Part shown: one piece after another, positions 49,454-59,846 of the stretch
Layout: every line of letters begins with the position of its first letter
Position numbering within the stretch: the stretch's first letter is position 1
From: Panagrolaimus kolymaensis
Lineage: Eukaryota; Nematoda; Chromadorea; Rhabditida; Panagrolaimidae
Assembly: GCA_028622995.1 (NCBI GenBank)
Contig: JAJQJQ010000003.1
Span: 5,518,001-5,582,000, forward strand
Length of the DNA stretch: 64,000 nucleotides
Reading direction: 5' to 3'
Position numbers and translations under genes: made by a program
The notes under the pieces: model-generated
Told to the model about the DNA's origin: nothing
The model's input: the letters and a program-made list of their open reading frames with translations, nothing else
The model's database searches: none

Positions 49454-49816
49454 CAATGTCGGTGAATGAAATGAAGTCATATTTATCCTTTTCAATCCGG
49501 TTTCATCCGTTTTCATCCTGGCGTACTTTGCCAAAAGACACGGAAACTTGAAGCTTTTTTTGCTTCAATTTTACAACATTTTTTTTGTTATATCGAATAT
49601 TATTTAATATTTTTATTGGTGATTTTGGCTTAAATAATGAGGAAAAAATATTTGCAATATTGCATTACAAAGTAATAATGAAAATGGCGGATGAAATCAT
49701 GTTTTTTTCCCGATATTTAACATTGCAACGGTTTTTTTGTTAATGTAAAGGTGAAAATGTTGGAGCATTTGGGTTTGGACGATTATCAAAAAATAAAACA
49801 ACTATTTCCAAGGCGG
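49454..49816 (+). repeat. Left arm of long inverted repeat
   Basis: Matches 50690-51053 in reverse complement almost base for base, with only scattered single-base differences (for example TTTCCAAGG against TTTCAAAGG near the inner end). Confidence 0.85.
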
Positions 49817-50689
49817 TGATATTTTTTTACAAACGATAATTAAACTGGATTATTGTGTTATTGGTTTAAAACTACTTTTTAAAAATAGAAATTCGACTGT
49901 ATCCATGTGGAAAAAAGGTTAATGAATGAATCTTATGGCATACATTTAATTCAAAAACAAAGACAAAAAAACTGCATCGGATTGCCTTGAGCGGAAAAAA
50001 CAAATAAAATTTGGTGTCTCTTTTTTTTCTTCTACCTATTAATGAGCAAGAAACAATTCTGGATATTTCCCGTTGAGTATAAGCAACAGGAAAAAGTCGT
50101 TCGATATCCATCCGTTGTTGCGAAGTCATTTTAATTTTAGGGTACTAAAAATAATTTTTGTTTCAAAGGAATTACCTTATGAAAAACACACTTGGATTAA
50201 TCATTGTTCAATTTAAGCTTCAGCAATATTGTTTTATGAAGCTATCGTGATCCTTAATAGTATTCTTAATGTCTGGAAGGCGTTCAATATCAGCTTCAAA
50301 TTGTTGAGCTGTTGCTAGAAGATGAGTAATTCGGATTCAAACGTCAGAAAATTGGCCGAAATTTATTCTATAGAGGTCTTTGTAAATTAACTTTTAAAAT
50401 TTGTAATAAAAAAAACAAACGTTGAAATAAGATCTTTAATACCCAATTCAATAGCTTGGATGTTCTGTTGCGGAGTTGTTTGATACGGATGACTTTGAAA
50501 TGATCAATTTTTAAGTTGATTAATAGCAGTGAAATATCTTCAATTTCGTAAGCAAAAATTTACAAAAATGAAAAGAAAAAATGTCAACAATTATTCCACT
50601 GCTTCTTAAAAATTGGGGGTAAAATAATTTGGCTCTTAGGGGCATATTCACGACCTTTGATTAAAAGGAAAGATACTTTCTCTTTTTAA

Positions 50690-51053
50690 ACCGCCTTTGA
50701 AATAGTTGTTTTATTTTTTGATAATCGTCCAAACCCAAATGCTCCAACATTTTCACCTTTACATTAACAAAAAAACCGTTGCAATGTTAAATATCGGGAA
50801 AAAAACATGATTTCATCCGCCATTTTCATTATTACTTTGTAATGCAATATTGCAAATATTTTTTCCTCATTATTTAAGCCAAAATCACCAATAAAAATAT
50901 TAAATAATATTCGATATAACAAAAAAAATGTTGTAAAATTGAAGCAAAAAAAGCTTCAAGTTTCCGTGTCTTTTGGCAAAGTACGCCAGGATGAAAACGG
51001 ATGAAACCGGATTGAAAAGGATAAATATGACTTCATTTCATTCACCGACATTG
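50690..51053 (-). repeat. Right arm of long inverted repeat
   Basis: Reverse-complement partner of 49454-49816. Its outer end CATTG is followed by TA. Confidence 0.85.
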
Positions 51054-51487
51054 TATATTTATATTAATATTTTTTTAATTTAAAAAAAACTATCAAAATT
51101 ATTAGTGAATTTTTCACTAAAAATATTAAAAGTTTTATTTAGTAAATTATCCTAAATTCCACATTAAAAAATTAATTCCATCATTGTTTTTCAAAGGATT
51201 CTTTAAAAGCATGTAATCAAATTTTTTTCTTCAAAATTGTTTTTATAAAATGAAAATGATTCAAATTCAAAGAAAATAAAAAAGGAGCCATTTGGAATTT
51301 TACATTTATTTTTTTACAAAAAAAGAAAGCAAAACATTATCTATTTCGCTTTTTTTAACAAAATTTTTAACATGATTCAATAAATTGCTTTCGTACGTAA
51401 GCAAATTGCTTTAACAAAAATATTTTGAATATAAAAGCAAATTAACTAAACAAAGATTTTTGTTATATTTTTAAAAATTCCAACAAA
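51054..51487. other. Spacer between the inverted-repeat element and the hAT-derived gene
   Basis: A/T-rich, no gene seen. It probably includes the promoter of the hAT-derived gene. Confidence 0.4.
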
Positions 51488-53611
51488 ATGAAGCCCTTCC
51501 TTGTTTTGGGCGCCGTTGGAAAGAATTCCCTTTTGTATTTGAGCCATCATGAAAAGCCACCGGTTAATGGCAGTGGTGGCGTTGAAGGAGCAGATGGTTT
51601 TAAAGGAATTAAATCAAATAGTATTCTTCATAATTCAAAAGGTAACAACTTCTTTCATTGTTTACTTTTTGCACAAAATCAATGGAGTGAAAAAATATCA
51701 CCAAAATATTTTAAACAAAATGAAGGTTAATTTTTTTGATGATTTTTCTATTTGCTTCAAAATTGGATACAAAAAATAAACTTCATAAATATTTTTAAAA
51801 AGATTTACTTTTTAAAGGATTTTAAGGGTTTAACAAAAAAGAATAAACACTTATATTTTTGATTACTATTTTTAGGTTATTTACAATGTTCATCTTGGAA
51901 GCTTCAAAACGAGTTATTGGATTCAGCGCGATTAAACATAATGAAAAAATTGGTTGAAAGAATTCATGAAGCTAAAATGTTTTCTATCATCGTTGAAGAA
52001 AGCGTTGATTTTAGCACCAGGGATGAGCGACAATTTATTTTTACTTTTTGAATTTGCAAAAAAGAGTTTAAAAAAATAAGCATAAATTTGGAGAAATCGC
52101 AAACTGGAAAATATCAGAAATTTTGGCTATGTTAAATAAAATTAATTTTTTAGATAGAAAAATTGTAGGGCGAGAATTTTTTTTGCAAATTTTAAAATTA
52201 AAATAAACTTTTTCGCTTACCACTGTATTTTAGCCGAAAAGAACATCTATGCTTGACTGTTCGATATTATTACGATGGCAAAGTTTGTGAAAATTTCCTT
52301 GGTATTTGTTGGCTTCCTTCTAAAAATGCTGATGAAATTACTCATTGCATTTTAAATGCGATTCAAGAAATTGGAATTGATTTTGAGAATGCAAAACTCA
52401 TTGGGCAAGAGTATCGTGGGCCTAATGCGGCTGTAGGAAACAAAGGTGGTGTTCCAAAAGCTATCAAAGATCGTCAACCCATGGCTTTTTATTTCCATCC
52501 TCCAGCTCATTTTTTTAATTCAGCTGTTTGTAATGCCACGAGCGTCAAAGTGGTCACGGCCGCGATGATTCAAATCAATAAAATTGCTCGATTTCTTGGT
52601 GAATTACCTCAACGATGGGAGTTACTTCGAAAAGCTGTCGATAAATTGCCCTTGAGCGATGGCCGAAAGCAATTCCTTTATCCATTTTGTGAAAATCCAT
52701 GGACAGGCGAAACCATGTCTTTCAATGCTTTCTTCCATTTATTTCCTGCTGTAACCATTGCACTTTCACAACTATCTCTTGATAATGAAAACACTCCTGA
52801 ACCTCCACTTTTAGCTCGAAAAGCTGGAAACTTTTTGGATACAATTTTGAAGGAACAATTTATCAAAGTTCTTTTACTTTTAAAAGAAGCATTCAAAACT
52901 TTGACAGACATTTCTGAAGAATTTCAGAAAATGGATTCTCGGTTGCTTCCAGCAATGGAACGAATCGAAAATTTGACTTTTCGAATTGATGATTGGCTCA
53001 AAGGAGAAGGTTCGTGCACCGTTGCCAACATCGAAGCTGACTATGTTGATCTTCGAGAATTAATGCTGGATTTTTATATTCGTCGAGCACCGATGGATTT
53101 CAAATTTGAAGAAAAAATCTTTCGGCCATTTTTGAAAGATTTGAAACAACAAATCAAAAACTATTATGGTTTTCATTTTCCACTCATGGCTCAATTTGTC
53201 TTTCTTTTACCTGGAAAACAAGCTGATTTTCGTGAACTTTCGCCTTTGGTCAAATTTTATATTGACAACAACTTGATTTCCGCTGGAATTGATGACGTTC
53301 GCCATGAATATTATCAATGGCATAAACATGCTTCAGCGAAGCTTCATTTACCCGTTGCTGATTTGATTCCTGAAGCTCATAAAATGAATTTCAAAACCAT
53401 TGCCGACCTTTTTCAAGCTTATGTCACTATTCCAGATTTGGCAGTTAAAAGAAGCTCCTTGTTGAGAACCGTCAAAGATTCCCTCCAAGAATCAACTTCA
53501 GATTCTCAATTCAATGCATTGCTTTCAATTTACAGCAATGAGAATATTGAATGCACCGAAGAAGAAGTTCTTTCAACTTTTAAAGCTCGCCATAATTTGG
53601 TCAAATTTTAA
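51488..53611 (+). CDS. hAT transposase-derived protein (DUF4371 type), catalytic residues lost
   Basis: Exon 51488-51722 joins in phase (AATGAAG|gttaat, tttttag|GTTATT) to one ending near 52020. This gives YLQCSSWKLQNELLD then EAKMFSIIVEESVDFST, the start of the DUF4371 fold. A 1.38-kb open exon (52234-53611) continues RKEHLCLTVRYYYDGKV, FLGICWLPS, then the hAT core and a C-terminal dimerisation-like end (LLSIYSNENIECTEEEVL). Compared with active relatives as recalled, GYDGASNM has become EYRGPNAAVG (catalytic Asp lost) and the HCAAH motif is HPPAH. It is therefore unlikely to transpose. The 460-codon frame has stayed open, which argues for a retained host gene or recent loss. The second junction has GG instead of GT. 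Confidence 0.7.
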
Positions 53612-53925
53612 GTTCCTGCCAAATTCTGCTTTTTTTACTCTATTTTTTAAATGAATAACATTATGTAACAATGTCTCGAATTTTATTAAAGTAATAAATT
53701 TTTATAAAAATTAAGAAAATTTTATAAAAAGCAAACGAAATTAAAAAACTAACACAAAATATTTTAAAAGGTCATAGCGTGCTTATTCATACGGTAATTT
53801 ATTAATAGAAAGAATAATTTTAGTTTGGTTTGGCAAGCGATTAAAAAAGGAATTAATCAATTGAAAAAAATGTAAAGCGATCATAAAATCATTGCGAATT
53901 AGGAAATACCCGTAAAAAATAAATT
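53612..53925. other. Convergent 3' spacer
   Basis: A/T-rich DNA between the hAT-derived gene end (plus) and Hsp70-like copy 1 end (minus). No gene seen. Confidence 0.6.
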
Positions 53926-55753
53926 TTAAAAAAAGTCTGCGTATTCAATGCTTTTCAGTTCTAAACCAGCTTTTTCTGCCCCTTTCTTAATTTCATTCAT
54001 TTGTTCATTGCTATACGCATTTGTAAGATGAATATTTACATTCTTAATTTCAATATCGAGTTTTTGTTCAGCAATTCGCTTAATTGCCGTGAGTAACAAA
54101 GTCATAATAAAATGTGGAGAAATTCGACGAGGACCTTCAAAAGTTTCTAATTCATATGTTGCAAATTTTCCATCATCTGGGTTAGGAGTTATACCGAATT
54201 TCCATTTTGGATTCGCTTTTATTTCATCAAATGGAATTCCAATAATTTTATGAATATCTGCGACTACATATTCCGGTTTCTTCGTGAAATCTTGAATGGC
54301 CTTTTCACCAACAACAACTTTTGAATTTAAAAAGCTAATATACAAAGGTGTCCATTCGTTGCCTAAAAAAACTGTTCAGTGCAAAAAAATTATATTATAA
54401 GAAAACGTACTATTCACATTTTTTATAACAATTTCTTTTTCTTTATATCTGCAACAAATTGAACCAAAATTTGCTTTCAACTTGATTATAAAGGTTACTT
54501 TATTTTCATTGAATAGTGACCGATTATTTTTTAAAAATTCCAAATCAATTTGTCGTTTTACATTCAAATATGGAATACCAAATTCATCTACGCTTGCCAA
54601 AATTTTATAATTTCCAGCTTGATTTGTTTCATGAATTTTTGCTTTTTGCCTTTTACATATTGGCTTATTACGTGAGTCAAGAGAAGCAACATTAACAAGC
54701 TCCTCATTATGTCGAATCTAAAAAACCAAAATAAACAAAGCTTATAGAAACAAATTAAAATAAATTGAGCTAAACCAAAAAAGACCTACATACAGAAAAT
54801 GATTTGATGTTCTTCAGTTCTATTTTCGCTTCAACTGGCAGTTCTTCACCAAATTGAATTAAATCGATTTCTTGTTTTCCATAATCATCGAAATATTCCA
54901 CTTTAAAACCATTTGCAAAATCCATAATACCCATTGGTGGGACGAAATTACCAGGAAATAAAGCGGCTGTTTTAGCTAAAGCACCTGAAAGCAGCATATA
55001 ATCTCGTCTTTCCATTAACGAATGAATAATCCCATCATAGCTTTCTTCAAGCCAATTTTTAATTGGACTAATATCTTGAATCGAAAGCAAAATAATAGCT
55101 GATGGATTTGTCTCGTTTATGCGAGTTTGCAACATTTCTCTACAATCTTTATGTAAGCCTTTTACTGCGCTTACAAATCCATAAAAACTATTGTTAATAA
55201 CTTCAATTTCGTAAATTTCACAATATTCTTTGATGAAACAAGCAATCAAAGCTTTTTCAGAGGGCATTGAAAGCTTCATTTTTGTTTCAGAAATCGCAAA
55301 CATCAATCTTGCCATTAACGGCGTTATCACATATACATTATCCGTAATTTTTGATGCAATATCCACGGCGATTTGAACATATTCTAAGGGTAATTGAGCG
55401 GCATTTATGAGCACAACACTTTTAAGTTTGCCTTTCGGTATATTAAATACATCTTCACATCGCTTTTTTATAGTTTCTTCCGTCCATAATACTAAAAAGA
55501 TATGAAAAAATCAGATATAATTAAATGTGAAAAGATTATAATGATTTCTGTAGCATAACTTCTTATCATACTCACATTCTCTTTCATTCAGCTCTCATTG
55601 TCAAAAGTTCATAAAAAACTTACGAGAATCTACAGCATTAACAACATTATCCAGCCATTTGCTTGAAGTATGGTAACTATCCAAATTTAAAAATCGAATG
55701 GTATTTGAACCAATGATATAAGCGACTGTCATAATCGAATTTTGAGTAGCCAT
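53926..55753 (-). CDS. Divergent, rearranged Hsp70-like protein, copy 1
   Basis: Four exons join in phase: 55753-55624, 55491-54794, 54717-54411, 54362-53926. The N-terminal part follows Hsp70 from late lobe I to the end of the nucleotide-binding domain: KLKSVVLINAAQLPLEYVQ (like AVITVPAYFNDSQRQ), ALIACFIKEYCEIYEIEV (like VLIFDLGGGTFDVSIL), SGALAKTAAL (like AYGAAVQAAI). KILASVDEFGIPYLNV resembles the first strands of the substrate-binding domain. A second lobe I then starts, VTFIIKLKANFGSICCRYKE, and runs NEWTPLYISFLNSKVVVGEK (like NRTTPSYVAF...RLIGD) to NVNIHLTNAYSNEQMNEIKK, ending YADFF. Phosphate loops are gone (DLGTT is KLKAN, GGGT is KEYC). ATP binding is unlikely. Function unknown. Confidence 0.7.
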
Positions 55754-56190
55754 ATTACTACTAATAATAACAATAAATATTTATCAAATCTCTCAGTTTA
55801 GTATTACACTATTTTGGATATAGCAAAGATTAAAAAAAATTTTTAATCTTGGCATAGAGGTAGAATAAGCCAATATCCAAAATTTTAATGGAGATTTATT
55901 TTTACAAAATTATAAAAAAAATATCCTTCCTAGTAATTTTGATTGTGTGTGGAAGCCTGGAAATCTATCATGGGAAAATTCAATAAAAATGAAAAAATTA
56001 GCATAAAAAAATGAATTAATGCGCAAAGAATGAAGTTTGCTTTTCATTGCATAAAAATGGAGCGGTGAAGAGTTGTGACTTTTGATTGTGAGGTATCCAA
56101 ATATGTTAAGGCATACAAATATTCCCAAAGGATCCAAAAAATGGTAAAGGATCCAAGATCGAAAGAGATTTGCCTAAAACAAAATTCATG

Positions 56191-56207
56191 GCCGGCCGAA
56201 GGCCGGC
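56191..56207. repeat. G+C-rich hairpin 1 (GAA loop)
   Basis: GCCGGCC-GAA-GGCCGGC is a perfect 7-bp stem with a GAA loop in an A/T-rich spacer. Confidence 0.7.
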
Positions 56208-56618
56208 GGTATAATTGATGGAATTTTTTATTGGAAAGAAGCGAGTTGCTATTATTATTTAGGTGCTTTAAATCATTTGGGATTCGTTAGAAGAAATGGG
56301 AGAATTGGGTAAGGAATTAGTTGCCCGGTGGAAAAACCTTAGGTATATGAGATGAAAATCTTATACACCAATTTTGAGAAGGAAGAAGATCCATACAATA
56401 ACATTTTAAAAAGCCATAATGTAAAGAAAAAATTGCGTAAGGAAAGAAAAATACATTTGTATTGCATAAAAATGAAGCGCTTGAGAATGGCTGTTGATTT
56501 TGAAGTATTCAAAGAAAAAAAGGATCAAAATATACTCAACGGATCTAAATATGATAAAGAATCCAAATTCCATAAATTATAAAGGATGCAAGGAGAGTTA
56601 GTAAAATATAAAATATGC

Positions 56619-56633
56619 CGGGCCGAAGGCCCG
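56619..56633. repeat. G+C-rich hairpin 2 (GAA loop)
   Basis: CGGGCC-GAA-GGCCCG is a perfect 6-bp stem with the same loop as hairpin 1. Confidence 0.7.
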
Positions 56634-56799
56634 CGTTTCCCATTCTGTTGGATAAGCGTTGCTGACTTTTATTTTGTTGAGTAAAAATGAAAAAAGGGAC
56701 CTAATTTATTTAGAGATGATATAAAGTTTAAGTTTTGTGTATTTTTGAAAACGGATTAGATGATATAAAATTAGGAAATGCATAATGAAATAGTTATAT

Positions 56800-56818
56800 C
56801 GCGGGCCGAAGGTCCGCG
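56800..56818. repeat. G+C-rich hairpin 3 (GAA loop)
   Basis: CGCGGGCC-GAA-GGTCCGCG is an 8-bp stem with one G-T pair, which would be a G-U pair in plus-strand RNA. Same loop as hairpins 1 and 2. Confidence 0.7.
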
Positions 56819-57108
56819 TGTTGCCTAGTACATATATAAAAATGAATCGGAAGCTTAAAAAAGTATTTTTGTAATGTTTTTTTGCTATATTATGGTGAAC
56901 GTTTGAAAAAGATTGATATTTATTAACAAGACTAGGAAAAATAAAAAAATATTCATTATAGGCAGTAAATCAATTATCCTTACAAAATTTAAGTACAATT
57001 TTTTGATTAGACTCGAAAAAGTGATTAAAAACATAAGATTTAAAATCACCAATAGCACAAAAACACAAATATTTCATTGCTGATAACCAATACTCGTAAA
57101 AATAAGTT

Positions 57109-58913
57109 TTAGTAAAAATCGGCATATTCAATGCTATCGATTTCAATCCCATCAGTTTCTGCAGCTTTCTTAATTTCATTCATTTGTTCTTTGCTATATG
57201 AATTTGAAAGTTGAATATTCAGCTTTTTAATTTTAATACTGAATTCAGCTTCAGCAATTTTTTTTATTGCAGTTAGTAATAAAGACATAATAAAATGTGG
57301 AGAAACACAACGAGGGCCTTCAAAAGTTTCTAATTCATATGTTGCAAATGTCAAATTTTCGGGATCAAGAGTAAGGCAGAATTTCCATTTGTCATTGAAC
57401 TTAATATTATCAATTGGAATTGCCATAACCTTATGAATATCTGAAAGTTTAAAGTATTTATAAAATGCTAAAGTATATAAATGATTCTACCCGCAACTAC
57501 ATATTCCGGTTTCGTCTGGAAATCTTGAATGGCTTTTTCACCAACCACAACTTTTGAATTCAAAAAGCTAATATACAATGGAGTCCATTCGTTGTCTAAA
57601 AAAACTGTTCAGATCAAAAATGGTATAATAAAACGTACTGTTCGCATTTTTAATAATAATTTTATTATCATTATATTTGCACCAAATTGAACCATAGTTT
57701 GCTTTCAACTTTATAATAAATTGGATCTGATTTTCTTTAAATAAAGATGGATTACTTTTTAAAAATATCCTATCAATTTGTGGATCAATCTTTAAATGTG
57801 GGATGCCATAATTATTAATACTCGCCGTAATTTTATAAGTTCCAGCTTGATTTATTTCGTAAATCTTTGTTTTCTCTCTCTTACATTTTGCATTTTTGCG
57901 TGACTCCACAGTAAGTTCCTCATTATGTCGTATCTAAAAAATTAACATATACAGCTCATTAAAAACAAAATAAAATGAATTCTAACTAACTGAACAAAAA
58001 TTACTATATATTAATTTGCTTACTGAAAATGATTTTATGTTCGTCAATTCAATTATTGCTTCAACTGGGAGTTCTTCACCGAATGGAATTAAATCAATTT
58101 CTTCCTTTCCATAATCATTAAAATATTCCACTTTAAATCCATTAGAAATATTTAAAATATCCATTGGGGGATCAAAATTACCAGGAAATAAAGCGGCTGT
58201 TTTAGCTAAAGCGCCGGAAAGCACTATAAAGTATGGGTTATCTAGGAAGGAATGAATAATTCCATCATATTTTTTTTCCAACAATATTTTAACCTGACGA
58301 ATGTCAACGGCTGAAAGTAAAATAACTGCTGATGGAGCTGTTTCTTTAATTTGAGTAAGCAACAATTCTGTGCCCTTTTCAGAGGAACCCTTTACAGCGT
58401 TTACAAACCCATAAAAATTATCGTTGATAACTTCAATCTCATAGATTTCAAAGTATTCGTTCGCAAATAATGCAATTAACGCTTTTTCACCTGGTATTGA
58501 TAATTTTAATTTTGTTTCAGCAATGGCATACATTATTCTCGCTATTAACGGTGTAATTACATAAACTTTCTCTGCATGTTTTGATGCTATATCCACTGCT
58601 GTTTGGACATATTCTATGGGTAATTGGATGGTATTTACGAGAACAGCTATTTTCAGCTTGTTCCACGCCAGATCAAATACATCCTCACATCGCTTTTTTA
58701 GTGTTTCTACCGTCCATAAAGCTAAAAAACTGTTTTACATTTTCATTCATTCAATCCCTACCTAACCATAATAAACATACTAGGAGGATCTACAGCATCA
58801 TCGAGCCATCGGCTTGAAGCTTGGCATTTATTGCAATTTAAAAATCGAATAGTTTTTGAACCAATGAGATAGGAAGCGGTATTCTGATGTGACTTTTCCT
58901 TTTCAAATGGCAT
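57109..58913 (-). CDS. Divergent, rearranged Hsp70-like protein, copy 2
   Basis: This is a tandem paralogue of the gene at 53926-55753, with the same unusual order. Exon 1 starts MPFEKEKSHQNTASYLIGSK. Next comes LWTVETLKKRCEDVF and the lobe-II-like region (VYVITPLIARIMYAIAETK, ALIALFANEYFEIYEIEV, SGALAKTAALFPGNF). A substrate-domain-like strand follows (YKITASINNYGIPHLKI), then the second lobe I (FIIKLKANYGSIWCKYND, FLNSKVVVGEKAIQDF, NIQLSNSYSKEQMNEIKK), ending YADFY with TAA at 57111-57109. It has one extra intron (about 57448-57497, GTTGCGG|gtagaa, ctttcag|ATATTC) that copy 1 lacks. The two proteins look well over half identical by eye, and the reading frame is intact in both, so both are probably used. 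Confidence 0.7.
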
Positions 58914-59846
58914 AATTTTAATAATAAATATACTTTCAAACCTTTCACGGGAACGAATTGCAATTTTGACAATAGTAAAGAATGAAAAATTTACATTCTT
59001 GGCATATTGGTAGAAAATGCCAACATTAATAATTTTAATTAGTAACTTTCAATATTCATCGATAACTTTGCATTTATATTGTTGAACATCTCATCTCATA
59101 AATCATTATTCTGCTTAATGAGTGAATTTGATTATGCTGGAGTTGAATGTGTGCTGGAACGAGTGTATAATCGAACTTATTTTTACAATGATAAAATTAG
59201 AAAAATTGATTCCAGCGTTTACCAAAGCTTGCCTCAAGTAATTTTCTTACCTTTATCTTTCTCTTTTTAATCTTTGTTTTCTGATAAGATATCCATAACA
59301 TAAAACTTCGGGTCTTCTTTTAAAGGAATTTAATTTTATGCATTCTTTTAAATTTTTTGCAAATTAAAAAACTTTTGTTTGAAGAATATAAAAATTTTAC
59401 GATTCTTTGTACATACACATTTTGTTTTTGAGATAGCCGAAAGCACGTGATAGGTATATGATAAGTTGCAGAAATGATTTTTTTACTATTTCTTTTGTGC
59501 AAAAAAAAAAGAAATAAAGGTTGGCCCACCATTGTTTGGAAAAAATTCAAAAAATGTCAACAAAAGAAATATTGTTGTTATTTTTTTTAATATAAAAGTT
59601 TAAGACGTAAACAAAAATCTGCAGAAACTTTGTTGATCAACAACCACATTCTTTGATCGATCAATAAGACTCTTCTTTTTATAACAATGTTTGTTTGTTG
59701 TTATTTATTTTTTAACCGAAACATTCCATTTTCGCGCCACCCAGTTTCCATTTGTTTGATTTCTAATTGAAATCAACACCCATTTGTTTAATTTACCTTT
59801 ATAAATTTATTGCAGCTTTTTAAATTTGATTTCAAGTTTTATTCAA
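58914..59846. other. Divergent upstream region, with a possible gene fragment
   Basis: This is the region between Hsp70-like copy 2 (minus) and the phospholipase D start (plus). Apart from the fragment at 59118-59239, no coding sequence is seen. Confidence 0.4.
59118..59239 (+). pseudogene. Possible Tctex/DYNLT dynein light chain fragment
   Basis: An ATG-started frame reads MSEFDYAGVECVLERVYNRT, then YFYNDKIRKIDSSVYQSLPQ, up to a GTAATT that could be a donor. The spacing resembles the N-terminal helices of Tctex-type light chains. No following exon with the conserved KPFKYIV-type strand is seen before the phospholipase D gene. It is either a fragment or a chance match. Confidence 0.25.

Larger units (their letters stand above)
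49454..51053. mobile_element. 1,600-bp element with about 363-bp inverted repeats and TA flanks
   Basis: The arms 49454-49816 and 50690-51053 are nearly identical reverse complements (CAATGTCGGTGAATGAAATG at the outer ends, GGCGGT at the inner ends). Each outer end is flanked by TA, the target duplication expected of Tc1/mariner-type elements. The total length matches that superfamily, and long inverted repeats are known there (Tc3). The 870-base interior has a short minus-strand frame (50129-49872) starting MTSQQRMDIERLFPVAYTQR, then EISRIVSCS, with a helix-turn-helix look, but it soon loses meaning. No DDE/D catalytic region is visible. It is probably a non-autonomous or decayed copy. The near-identity of the arms suggests recent movement or gene conversion. 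Confidence 0.75.
55754..57108. other. Spacer between the Hsp70-like copies, with diverged repeats and hairpins
   Basis: No gene seen. Two stretches (about 56030-56207 and 56455-56633) are diverged copies of each other: both have TTGCATAAAAATG, GGATC(C)AAA-type words, and end at a G+C-rich GAA hairpin. A third hairpin lies at 56800. Plus-strand frames here (56352-56582) follow the repeat and have no family features. Confidence 0.5.
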
